A stretch of 64,000 bases of DNA from Astropecten irregularis (taxonomy: Eukaryota > Echinodermata > Asteroidea > Paxillosida > Astropectinidae): contig OZ020255.1 in the NCBI GenBank assembly GCA_963971285.1, positions 11,428,931-11,492,930 on the forward strand, in the 5' to 3' direction. The position numbers and the translations under genes were made by a program. Shown here one piece after another: positions 19,813 to 32,700 of this stretch (the stretch's first letter is position 1; each line of letters opens with the position of its first letter). The notes beneath the pieces are model-generated. The model saw only the letters and a program-made list of their open reading frames with translations, was not told the DNA's origin and did no database searches.

Positions 19813-20980
19813 TTATGTATTAACAGATTTAATTGTTCAAGCATGTGATTGTTTATATAAGTCTATATGCGATTGTCCGGGCACAGCACTATGGTATTTC
19901 CTTGGCCTTTATAATTGCATTTTCAGTCATTTTGGAAGAACAACTTAAAAAGTGGAAAGATTTCAGCTATTAGCGTGGCAAGAAATGGTGGGGCTTTTTT
20001 ATTTGAATGATGGCCAAAACATGCACATTTTGCATATGATACCGATTACCAGCCAAAAATGGATGCAGAGTGTATTATTCCTGCGGCCGGTTCTCTGCAG
20101 GTTTCTCAGTGAGAGAACTTTATGTGCACAATAATCTGAAAAAGTGTAGTGATCATTTCTGCCTTCAGATATTTTCCGGGAAAAATGACCGCCCAATTTA
20201 CAGTTAATCTGCAATAAAACCAAATAATTAGACTTAATAGTGGGAATGTAATCTTATGCAAATTTGATTCAATGGGAGACTTTTGAGACGTCGACTGAAG
20301 TCTCTTTTTGCTATCTCTGAGCATGCGCGCGCAATTGTGAGCATGCGCACGTTGTTGTGCGCGTGCGTGCGCTGCTGACTTGAAGACTGGTTCTCCAAAG
20401 TCTCCAATTTTTCTTTTAATTTGGACCCAATAGCGGTTGTTGAGCTTATACGGTCCTAGGTCATGTAGGTTAAATTTCATCAAAAATCAGTTTGAAGATT
20501 TTTATTAAAGTATTAAGGTGCATTTCGAGCCAGTATAAAGCAGTAACGAAACTCTCTATGCCTTTGAAAATGCAAGATACAAATATGAAGTTGGAAATGT
20601 ACAAAAATGGCGTCACGGTGAATATTTCAGGTGTAGTCCTATGCCCGGTGTAATCAATGAAACATTCAAAACCTTGTTTTGACTTCAGTGACGGTCCCTT
20701 TTTCTTCTTCATTTGGCAAATGTTTTGGCAATGAACTCAAGGAAAGGAACTAAAAATATTTTCTGAATATACTTATGCAACTGCTAGAGTCTTGTTCAAT
20801 TTCATTCAGACGCTATTTCATGGCGGTGCTATAACTACGGAATCTCGGTTTAAAAATTTGTCGCTTACTGGCATAACAGCTTGTTAAAATATTACCTTAA
20901 ACCTGCTTACTGATAACCTTAAAATACTTAATTCTAATGATTGTCTATGAATTCAGACTGATTGGAAAACTGCTTATTTA

Positions 20981-21418
20981 CAGGGCTCGAAATATCCACT
21001 AGACTGTGGACCGAGTCTAGTGATTTCAGTGTCGGTCTAGTAATGTGTGTACTGCACTAGTCCGGCTGTCTAGTGATTTCAGTGTCGGTCTAGTGAAGTG
21101 TGTACTGCACTAGTCCGGCTGTCTAGTGATTTCAGTGTCGGTCTAGTGAAGTGTGTACTGCACTAGTCCGGCTGTCTAGTGATTTCAGTGTCGGTCTAGT
21201 GAAGTGTGTACTGCACTAGTCCGGCTGTCTAGTGATTTTGCTTTTCCTGCACAATTAAAATGGTGCTTAAATTGAAGATATTTGACACAATATTGCATAT
21301 AATTATGGGTTTTCATGAATGCCACAGGTCTAATGGAAAAAAAGTTCAGGTCTAGTAAAATGCTTCAATTACTAGACCTGCTGTCCAGTGGTTTTTTTTC
21401 CACGAAATTTGAGCCTTG
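20981..21418. mobile_element. MITE carrying a 53-bp tandem array
   Basis: Ends CAGGGCTCGAAAT and the inverse ATTTGAGCCTTG. Inside, a 53-base unit (CTAGTGATTTCAGTGTCGG start) repeats just over four times. A related copy near 37733-38346 has one unit. Confidence 0.75.
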
Positions 21419-21732
21419 ATTAAAAACTGATTTAAAATGCTCGCCCTCATTCTGCAAATTGGGCGTATCAAACCTTTTTATACATTTTAAAAAAACCCAA
21501 CTCTTATACACCGATATCTACATACAATGCAAGCTTTTACCTTTGAGGACAATTTGTGGGACAAGACACTGACGAGGAACGGGTCCATACCTTTAGCATG
21601 CTTGGTGTAACCTGTTTGATGATTGGCTCCTAAAATGTGCAGTTGAGGTTTGTGTATAAACCTCCGGGTGCAGCGTTCAGAGAATGTTGCCTAGACTGTA
21701 GATGAAGGGTAAAAGAAAGTCTGTGTCAAATC

Positions 21733-22138
21733 TGGGGCCAATTTCACGGCGCTGCTTAGCACAAAAAATATGCTAAGCATGACATTTCTGTCTTTAATAA
21801 TAAAAACAGGGTTAACAACCAAATTTCCATGTGTTTGATGTATCAGTGTATCACTTGTGATTGTGCTTTAGCTGTTGTTCGCTGATCATGAATATCAAAT
21901 GAAATTTTTAATGGTGGGTTTTTTTTATTGGGAAAGACAAGATACCTAATTGCGAGAAGTGCGAACGATACTGAAGTGCGAACGATATAGAAGTGCGAAA
22001 GTACGAACGATTATTACATGGTGTTTCCGCAAACCAATCCACATACCAATTGTCACCATGCAAAGCCTCAAATCTTTCAAGACATTTTTGTGCTAAGCAG
22101 ATTTTAGTGCTTAGCGGCTCCATGAAATTGGCTACAGG
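21733..22138 (+). mobile_element. 'GGGGCCAATTTCAT' MITE with insertion
   Basis: Left GGGGCCAATTTCACGG, right CTCCATGAAATTGGC. Extra sequence with three copies of GAAGTGCGAACGATA occupies the middle (about 21955-22010). Confidence 0.7.
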
Positions 22139-22729
22139 TTTATCAATGGATTGCAGCAATGAATGCATATCTGGTGCCTTGTGGAGACCAAGAACAGTAG
22201 GTTGAATATGTCTTCACACTCTAATGGGAGTAATGGTGTACATGTAAGTCTTCACAAGGTTTCACAAAACTGATATTTTGAATGAACTCAAAAAGGAGGA
22301 ATTTCCAAGGCACACTTATCAGTCGCCAAGAGGAGTGTTTTATATTTTAAAAAAGGGACATTGGTTAGAAATTTCAAATCAGGGAAGCGATTATGGTTGA
22401 AATGGGAGTGATTTAAATTCTGCTCTTCTGAGAGTATTCATTTAGAACACAAGAACAAAGCCATGTCTCCACAAGGATACAATTGGACCCTTCCGGCCTG
22501 TCAATCAAACTGTACACATTGACCAATTGGATAACGCCTTTTTATCAGGTGACCACGAAAGCCTTGGTCAAACTTGGTCACAGCTGTATGTAAAACACGC
22601 ATGTGGGCGGGGCTTAAGAGCAAAGCCGGAATGGTTCATTTGGGTATGTATGTTCACATGGATGTGTGCGAGTGTGTACATGTATACTACAGGTTGGGAA
22701 GTTGTTATAAACTCTAAATACTCACCGAT

Positions 22730-22938
22730 TTATTTGATCCTGCTCTTCCAGAGGGCCATGCTTATACCCACAGTGGCCACGCCTAATGTCAGCACCCCCA
22801 CCCATTGCCGGAGGCTCCTGGTGCCGTTGGTCGGTGTCGATTCTTTTGTGTTGGCAGACGAGGGAGCCATGGAACCGTTGCGATGTGGCGTGGATTCCGC
22901 AGGGGTGTCGCCATCCATTAAGCTGCTGTGCAGGGCTT
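22730..22938 (-). CDS. CMAH: CMAH coding exon 15 (linker and C-terminal membrane anchor)
   Basis: Residues 605-673 and stop. A low-complexity Ser/Thr/Pro/Asn-rich linker (about 612-644) leads to RSLRQ, one membrane helix (650-668, [19 protein letters not shown]) and the short basic tail KSRIK. The acceptor is CTTGCAG. Vertebrate CMAH lacks this exon's content; a membrane-anchored form is known in starfish. Confidence 0.93.
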
Positions 22939-25900
22939 CTGCAAGGAACCGAGAGATTCGAGGTCAGGATCCTGCCACGTTCAACCCCTCCCCCAAAAAA
23001 ATCCTACATCCTTCCGTTCCCTTTCCCCTGACCTACTTGTCCACTCCTCTCTTCTCTAGAAAATATAGGCCTGTTTCATGCTTTCTCTTGTTCTCAGGTT
23101 GCTCCGTACATCTTTATTTTGTTCCTAATAGCTTTTGAGAAAGATCCTGCTAGGATCAGAACATCAGGCTCTCCTAACTCCTTTTTTTTTTTAAGGGCCT
23201 TTCCTTTTTGAAACATATGTGCTTCTGGAGTTCCCCAAGAAAAAATAGCAAGATAGGATCGTTGAGCACAAAACCACGATCTTTTGAAGATTGACAAGCC
23301 GGCTAATACAAAGCAAAAGTCAGACATTTGCTACTTTCCCCTTCTTCCGGACATGGAATGGCCTTTGTGGACGCAGCTTTTGTGAAGCCAACAGTTTCCA
23401 TTCACCAGACGGCATCATATTACAGCCCAAAACATCAAAGGATTATCAGCGGAGCCGACAGCTATTCAACTTCATCTGTGAACATTTTTGTTTGGGTATG
23501 TTAATATCAAATCCTGTACTGTATCTTTAAATAACTCTGTCTTACCTCCGTCAGACGCCTGACTTGGATTCCACAGGTCTCTCCTTGGAGCACCTTTGGA
23601 TTTCATGTCAGCCAGGAAGCCAGCCCAGTCCGGTTCAGTCAGAGGAAGAAGAATCTGCATGTAATTCCAAAACCTGAAACACCAAAATGCAATGAAGAAT
23701 AATCACGAAGGCAATACCACTTTATAGCATAAGTTACCTATTAAAGGTAATATCATACTTTGGTTTTTATCACAGAAATACAGATTCATGGGCACAAATA
23801 CCAAGACAGATACAGTAACAGTCATCTGTGAAAATTTCAGTCCCATACGATGCCCACTTTTTGAGAAAACAGTGAAAAACAGCCACAGTATTTCTTAAGT
23901 CTTTTCTCTTTTATTTTTAATCTTTTAAAAGATCAAAAAGATTTTCGGTTGTTGTTTTACTAATTTCTGGATAAATACACCATTTCAGGCGGAAAGATTT
24001 TAACGGTATGTTTCTACCACTACGATCTTCATATCCTGTAAGTTATACGTAAATCTGTGAACATTTCTGTTTTGGTTTCTTACCAAAGTATGATACTACG
24101 TTTTATAAGTGACTTTGACCTATTCCTTGAATCAATCATTCTTGACTTCAATTTTGTTTTATTGGAATCAGCAAGTATACCACTCAGAAATGCATGCAAA
24201 TACAGTGGAACGGTACTATAATGAACAGCGCTAAACCGAACATTTGGCTATACCAAACATCATCCTTGGCTCCCAATATTTACAATACATACCACAAACA
24301 GTTTTTTAAATCACTATAAAAAACGACCAATATACTAGACTACATCCCGGCATGTTTGTTATAGTGGCGTTCCACTGTATGTAAAAAAAATATTTTACAA
24401 AATGTCCCAAAAGAGTCAAACACTTATTAATAGGTATTTGAACACAAATCGTAATTTGGTAAGATAACCATACTTAATACTGCTTAGCACAAAAAAATTT
24501 GCAAACCGTGAAATTTCTGTCTAATAATAAAAACAGGATTAACATCCAAATTTCCATGTGTTGTGTATCGCTTGTGATTATTCTTTGGCTGTTGTTCGCT
24601 AACCATAAATATAAAATGAAATTTGTGACCGTGTTTTGTTTTTTGCTGAGCAAGACATTTTGTGCTAAGCAATATGTTTTGTGTTTACAAACAGCTGCAT
24701 ACAATTGACCCCTGGTTGAACGATACTTACTGGTAATGGAATGTGTCCGGTTCACGGGAGATACGATTGTTGAATCCGATGTATAGATTGTCCCAGAAGA
24801 GGCCTTGTCGTACTGTCTCTCTGTGGACCCCAATGCGGTTTTGCATCTATCGGTGACAAAAAGTTACATATTACCATACGGGTCCAGGGGACGATTTCAT
24901 CAAACTTACGACGCGTCGCAGAGTTAAGACTTTCATACTTTATATATGTATAAATATATGGATAATTTTAAAACTCAAGTTAAGACACACTTGTTTAGAG
25001 CTGCCTTTCAGAAGTAGTCGGGTTTTATCATGTTTTATTATTAGGTTTTCACTTCTCGTTGTATTGTCATTTTATGTATTTTACATGTAACGAATATTAC
25101 TTTGTATTATGTTTTAATGAAATGTTTAGTATTAATGTACACCTATTGTGATTTTTTAAGCTTAATCTGAATTTTTAATCTTGTACTGCGCTTTTGAACA
25201 GGCTGTGCCTGGAAAGGGCGCAATATAAATACAATAAATTATTATTATTATTATTATATGAACGACACAGTATTTATTCATGAATATTAAATGATTTTGG
25301 TTGGGAAATAGATAATATGCAAATGAGGCTTGCCCTTCACCGACGTGGATGAGCACTGTATATTCAGTGCTTGTGAGAGCACGTAAACAAATCACATGCT
25401 GGCTCAGGTGGGATTCAAACCCACGACCTCCTGCTTACTAGTGCAGATGCCTTACCTGCTAGGCCACCGAGCTAGCTGGGGTCAGCAGGGTGAATCTAAT
25501 CCAATAAGGCGGCGGGTACCGCAGTAAATCATGAATATTAAATGATTTTGGTCGGGCAATAGATAATATGCAAATGAGGCAAGCCTCATTTGCACAGTAT
25601 TGATTCTTTAATAAATGTTTGAAAGTCGGCCCAACAAAAAATAAATAAATAAATAAATTGACCGACCGACCCAAAATTTTAATTTTTCCACTTGAGGGTA
25701 ACACAACAATTTTTTTTTGTAGGAAAACTCCTGAGATCTTTGCAGAGTACATGTAGTTACCTCTAAGTAATTGTGTTCCCTCTCTGGTCTCTCAGTGGGA
25801 AATGTGGGCTCGTCGCCGACAAAGTCCACCATGAAGTCGTAGCCTCCTGGAATGGGTTTGAAGTCGTCGTCTCGTTCAATCATCTGCAGAAAAAAACATG

Positions 25901-26684
25901 ATGACAAAAAAGCATGACACGTGAGCAAGGCACATCTAATGGAGGAAATATCAGGCCTTGATTTTTAAGCAGAGTGAGAGAGATCACTCTCCCCCGCTCT
26001 CCTTAATGTTTTCCCAAGGAGAGTGAAAAAAAGCCCTTAACAATTTAAGAAGAGCTGTCTTTTTTTCATAAACATCACATACATTTTTCCAGCTGACATT
26101 TACCCTTTAGAGAAAATAGGCCTACAATTTGTTAATAATCTTTTTCAACAGGACAGGCAAAATTTTGCACGCTCTCTTTTTCAGACAGTACACATGCGAA
26201 AACTTGGTTTATAGTATACAGAGCAAACTATTCTCTTTTTTCACTAGTATGACTATGTCTCAAACTTGATTTTTGTTAGTGAGAGCAAATCACTCTCCTA
26301 AATTCTTTCCCCTTCTTTATGGAGAGTGATTTGCAGATCTCCTCATTTTAATTAAAATGAAGACCTGAAATATTTCAAAATTTTCCGTCCTTCAATCTGT
26401 TGGAATGGTTGATGATCTAGTGCATGCAGGGAGAATTATAGGGGGGTTTAAACAAAATGGACGCTCATTTCGTGAATCCATTCTAAAATAACGGGTATCA
26501 AAATTGAGCCTTTTGGCTCAGTTCAGAAGTAGATTCTCTGGTTTGAAAAGGAAAATGGAGCTAAAGCTTCAATTATGAAAAACCACAACCTATATTTTCA
26601 GCATATGGATGACAGAGCTGGAGCCAGGGCTGGGGCCGGGGCCGGAGCTGAAGCCGAAGCCGGAGTCGGAGTCGGAGTCGGAGT

Positions 26685-26769
<85 letters not shown>

Positions 26770-29700
26770 TCAATTTCGTAAACCCCCATAGACTTCTCGA
26801 TAAAGGTTTTGAAACTTCTGCAAAATCATTTGCCCTGACCATGAGTGACCTATTTGTGATGGCAAATTCCATACAAAGAATAAGGGGGGGAGGGGCTTGG
26901 TTGGTTGGTTGTTGCCCTTATCAAAATGGCCATCTTTGGACATTCTAATACAATGTGTTTCACTCAATGCAGACATGCAAGACAACGGCCCGAGTACCAA
27001 CTTCTATCAGACAGTACTCAGGACAAACGTTTGCCACAACTTGAACCCCAACGTCAAACTCACTCTGATGACGAGGTTGTAGTTCTTGAAAGCCGTCCAC
27101 TTGTAGTAAAATTTGATCCACTCCGGGTAAGCAAAGATCTCGTCCTCGATGTTTGCATTGATCTCATTCAGGTATTTCTCAAAGTTCCAGCTGTTGAACA
27201 ATGTCGATAAAAAGAATAGATTACGGTCAAATAACCACAAGGGAAACTAACTGAATTTGTTGAAGTCATTAATAATAACAATAATAATATAGGCATTTAT
27301 ATAGCGTTCTTACACACAAGAAGGGTATCACAACGCTTTACACTATTATTATTCCTGGTCATCGGGCCCATTTACATTCCTGAAACAATCTCAGCTCCCT
27401 GGGGAGTATACAGCCTTGTGCTACCATAAAGCACTTTCATCCCTTTTCCAAATTTGATTACAGTAAACCTTTAATGTATAACAATATAAAAGAAAAGAAT
27501 AGATAACAAGATAGTAGAAATCCAGCCCTACGTTTCTGTGTCCCAAATTGTCAATTGTCTTTGTTCATTTCATATAAAAAACTGTTTAAAGGGATGGTAC
27601 AGAATTGGTAAGACAAAATACACTTCAAGATCACAGATTCACATAAAACTTACACAGTATAATATAATGGTGATGATAGGAGAAAACATCCCATGAAATG
27701 TTTTTGTCTGAAATGCCATATTCGTTGAGAAATAAATGAAACTATTTTCCGATTGGAATAAATCACTATGAAGCGTTTTATTCATTCGTTGAAATGTGTA
27801 AACGGGTGTTCACTATTTTCTCGTGACCCAGATGGCTGATTGACCTCAAACTTCTGCAGGTTTATGTGCTTTCACTGTCAGCAATGGTTTGTCGCAAAAA
27901 CTAGTTCTGTACCATCCCTTTAACCTAATACATACCAAGATATTGGCTAGTTAAGCTAGGGATTCAAGTTATTTAATTGATAATTTAAAGGGTGTATGCA
28001 ATAGGAATATTTTGGCTTGAACATGTGCCAAACATAAATTGTTACATGGGCCTTTGATTTTACCCACTTCCTCACACTGTTTCAGGGTTAACAACGTTTT
28101 TTTTTTTTTTGTATGCTAATTAGAATTTCCATATTCATGAGCAAAACTGTGATGTCATCTGGCTAACTGGCAGCAAAAATCCAATTGCTTTGTGCACAAA
28201 AAGTTTGGGTTGTTTTATAGGTTTTCTGACAAACCTTTTCCCCTCAATGGGTTTTATTGTGTTGAATATGTTCCTTTCACTCAAATGGTGGTGTAATTTT
28301 TTTGACCAACCATTTCTGTGGGTCATGTTTGCCTCTTCATTTGTTTATGTTTTTTCATTATATTTTTTTCATTACATGAGTTTGCATGAAAATCGCCCAT
28401 TTTGCAAAGCCGTTCAAAAGAAAACCAAATGCTGGTTTGAAACCGAAATAAGACTTGCCATTCATTATCTGTCAGTATATTCTCTGTATGAAGGCAATGA
28501 AATAACCTGACTGAAAAAAGCACTGCATGCACCCTTTAATGCTTATTTCAATGGATTTCATAATTTACTGCAAACACAGACTAAGGGTGCAAAAGATGTA
28601 ACTACGTCAGTAACTACGCATTATTAAAATAAACCTAAACCTAACCTGCCATGTCCATGGGGTAGAGGCATTTTTCTTTTATCTGTGTCATGCACAGGTG
28701 CTCATTCAAATGAGTTGCTGCTTAGAAATTTCTGACAATGGCATCGGCCAGGTTCGTGAACGTTCAGTTGATTTCATTGTTGAAGTTTACCTAACCTTGA
28801 ACACAAACACGCCTACAGATTGAGGTCAATGTAAAATGAACCTGTACTTGCATTTGCAGTAGCAGTACCTTCTTTGTGCAAAGTTCTTTTTACATTGTAG
28901 TAAACAGGATGATGTTAAAGGGAGCATATAGGATTTGCAAGGCCTCCAAATTTTTTTTTATTGAATTTGAGACAGAAAATGGACTCAACAGTTCATAAGC
29001 AGTGCAAACAGTCACCATGGGAAATCTTGGTGCATCAGATGCTGTGTTTTTCAAGGAAATCAAGATTTAGTGTCTTTTCCAAAGATCGTTCGTTCGAACG
29101 CTTTTTGGAACAAACATAAAGGACTCCCTCACTTGAGTTGTTTTAGTTATCCCCTTTCACTCAAGATATGAAGATGGTGCTGGTAGACACATACCGTTAA
29201 AATATTTCCACCTGAAATGCTGTATTTATCCAGAAATTAGTAAAACAAAAACCGAAAAACCAGTTTTGTTCTCGGGCTAAGATCAAAACCATTCTTCACG
29301 GTTTTATTAAAAAAAATCGAGTCGGGTTTTCGTTATTTTCTCGTGACTCAGATGTCCGATTGAGCTCAAATTTTCACAGGTTTATTATTTCATGTACATG
29401 TTTGATCAGACAAAGTATGAGTGCTGTCCTGTGACCTTTACCAATCATGTATTGTACCTTTAATACGCATAAGTATACAAATCCAGTTTTCAACCTATAG
29501 GCTTGTGTTTGTCATGATTTCTTTTTCTGAGAAATCAGGATATTGAAACGATACCCATGGGACACAAACTTCAGGTCTCGTTCTCAAGTCATTGTTTTGA
29601 TCATGTAAAGGTTGGCTACATATAAGAACTATCATTTGTTGTTAAGGCACTTGATGTACATAATGTTTGAAGTCCTATACATGAACTTAGTGTATTACAA

Positions 29701-32700
29701 TACAAACAATAAAAAAAGATAACGAGGAGTAGAAATTCGGCCCTATGGTGGCGGTGTCCCAAATTGTCAATTATATTTGTTAGTTTGACAGATGTAATTT
29801 CAGGACCCTATTTTTAAACGATTTCAAACAGGGATGAGATTAACCAATGATAAAAATGTCTGAAAACAGCTGATGGGGAGCATAAAATGTCTAAAATCTG
29901 AAAATCTCCTATACTTTTTTACACAGCCTGTGAGGGAAAAAAAAAATCTGAAATCATATTTTAATCTGAGAAATCTCAACCCTGCACAAAATTAATAAAA
30001 ATAGAAGTTGAAAATCCCAATAACCATCATTATGAATGTCACGCCTTAATATCATGCTGTATTAAATGCACCATTGACGGGGGTAAAACAAAGCTGCAAG
30101 AATAACAATACCCATTGTCTTACCTGTCTTTGTATTTCTTTGTGCCAGGCGGCGGTTGCTGGATATAATCACTACGACAAAGAGCACAACAGTAATTAAT
30201 TAATTAATTAATTAATTAATTAATTCACCTGCGTTGATATTGGACCTCTCTTTGGGTTATTTAAAGGGATGGTACAGAATTGGTAAGACAAAATACAGTT
30301 CAAGATCACAGATTCACTTAAAACTTACACAGTATAATGGTGATGATAGAAGAAAACATCCCATGAAATGTTTTTGTCTGAAATGCCATATTCGTTGAGA
30401 AATAAATGAAACTATTTTCCGATTGGAATAAATCGCTTCGAAGCGTTTTATTCATTTGTTGAAATGTGTACAGTTCTCTGTACACAGGTTTTCACTATTT
30501 TCTCGTGACCCAGATGGCTGATTGACCTCAAACTTCTACAGGTTTGTCAGTTAAGGTATATAATGGATTACATGATGTGATTTCACTGTCAGCAACGGTT
30601 TTGTCGCAAAAACCAGTTCGTCTGTACCGTCCCTTTAAAGGTACAATATAGGATCGTTAACATACCCAAACAGAAATGATCACAGATTTACGTATAACTT
30701 TCAGGGTATGAACTTATGAAGATGGTGGTGGTAGAAACATACAGTTAAAATATTTCCGCCTGAAACGGTGTATTTATCCAGAAAGAGTAAAACCAAACAC
30801 TCAAAACATTTTTTATCTTGGCAAGATAAAAAATCCTTCTTTATGTTTCATAAGAAAAGTTGACTTGGGTAGTTACAACGATACTAAACAAGAAAACAAA
30901 AAAATACTTTGCATGATATTCTGGAAAAATAATACCACCATGTGTGAGCATGAAAACTTCCACAAAAACCAGACGTGAAGTGGTTAAAAGTAGTATCATA
31001 CTTTGGTAGAACACTGAAACAGAAATCTTCACAGATTTACCTATACCTTACAGAATATATATAGATGGTGATGGTAGAAACATACCATCAACTTTTCTGC
31101 CTGAAATGCTGTATTTATCCAGAAAAAGAATAAAACCAATTGACCAAAAACAATTTTGATCTTCGGAAGATCACAATTCCTGTGAAAAGACATTTAAAAT
31201 ATCATGGGTGTTTTTCACTGTTTTCTCAAGTACTGGGCACCGTATGGGACTGACATTTTCACAGATGACTGTTACTGTATCTGTCTTGATATTTTTGCCT
31301 ATGAATCTGAATTTCTTTGACAAAAACCAAAGTATGATATTATCTTTTAAAAACAAAATCCTGTGAAATGACTATAAAGAAACAGATTATACTTATACAT
31401 ACTGGTCCCCTTGTATGGCTTTCTGTAGATCAAGCACTGCTCCCGGGTTGGGTGTCCACGTCTTGATTTCAGGGGAGTACTTGTTGATCAAGTCGTTTAG
31501 AATGCTGGGATCATTCTTGGTGTTTGTGCGCCGGATGTAGCTGCGGAACCGAAAACAATAACTGTCTGGTTAAAGGTACTATCATTACTTTGGTATTTTA
31601 TGGAACAGCTGCGGTCTGTTAATAATTTGATTTGTCAGGGAATCAAAACAGGAAAATGCCTCAGCCTCAGCCTCAGCTTCAGCTTCAGCCTCGGCCTCAA
31701 CCTCTGTCTCTGTCTCAGCCTCAGCCTCAGCCTCAGCCTCAGACTCAGCCTCAGCCTCAGCCTCAGTCTTAGCCTCAGCCTCAGCCTCAGCCTCAGCCTC
31801 AGCTTCAACCTCAGCCTCAGCTTCAGCTTCAACCTCAGCCTCAACCTCAGTCTTTGCCTCAGCCTCAGCCTCAGCCTCAGCCTCAGCCTCAGCTTCAACC
31901 TCAGCCTCAGCTTCAGCTTCAACCTCAGCCTCAGCCTCAGTCTTAGCCTCAGCCTCAGCCTCAGCCTCAACCTCAGCTTCAGCCTCAGCCTCAGCTTCAA
32001 CCTCAGCCTCAGCTTCAGCTTCAACCTCAGCCTCAGACTCAGCCTCAGCCTCAGTCTTAGCCTCAGCCTCAGCCTCAGCCTCAACCTCAGCTTCAGCCTC
32101 AGCTTCAACCTCAGCCTCAGCTTCAACCTCAGCCTCAGCCTCAGCTTCAGCCTCAGCCTCAGCCTCAGCCTCAACCTCAGCTTCAACCTCAGCCTCAGCC
32201 TCAGCCTCAACCTCTGTCTCAGCCTCAGACTCAGCCTCAGCCTCAGCCACAACCTCATCCTCAACCTCAAACTCAACCTCAAATTTTCAGCTTTGAGGTG
32301 ACCGAGATGAAGCCAAAGCAGAAGTCTATTAAAGACAAAGTTTTCCAAAAAGCTCCGTTTGTTTCTGTCGATCATTGTCATCAACCTACTTGTCAGACGG
32401 GTGAGCCTCCACGAAGTAACCGGCGAAGGGACAGTAGACGACCGGATTAACATCCCTCACTATCTGCATCTTGTAGTACAGCAACTTACGGCGCTCTCGC
32501 TTCACAAACTCCGACTTCCATTGTTCTGAGAGAAGGAAAAAAGGAAGGGTTACAGCATTTTTTGCAAACACCATTTATTGAGAATGAGTGATTTCAGGGA
32601 CCACAGCCTCTCTCTCGGGCCATCTCACCCAATCCCTGGAACCAGTGATGCCAGGCCCTTCAGGTTCTGACTCAGTCCCCTCAACCAGTTGATCGCTCCT

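Noticed and set aside
22730-22938. KSRIK tail read as a cytosolic di-lysine ER retrieval signal
   Set aside because: If the catalytic domain is cytosolic, a single-pass tail anchor puts this end across the membrane, where such a signal would not act.
22527-23138. 203-codon plus-strand frame opposite CMAH exon 15
   Set aside because: Antisense shadow of the CMAH last exon and its intron; no similarity to a known protein.
28190-28510. 106-codon plus-strand frame within a T2-E MITE
   Set aside because: Lies wholly inside a non-autonomous element; AT-rich, Phe-rich, no transposase motif.
31585-32453. Open frames encoding AEAEAE, LSLSLS or RLRLRL proteins
   Set aside because: Pure products of the AGCCTC hexamer array, open in all frames on both strands. 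They lie within a CMAH intron.
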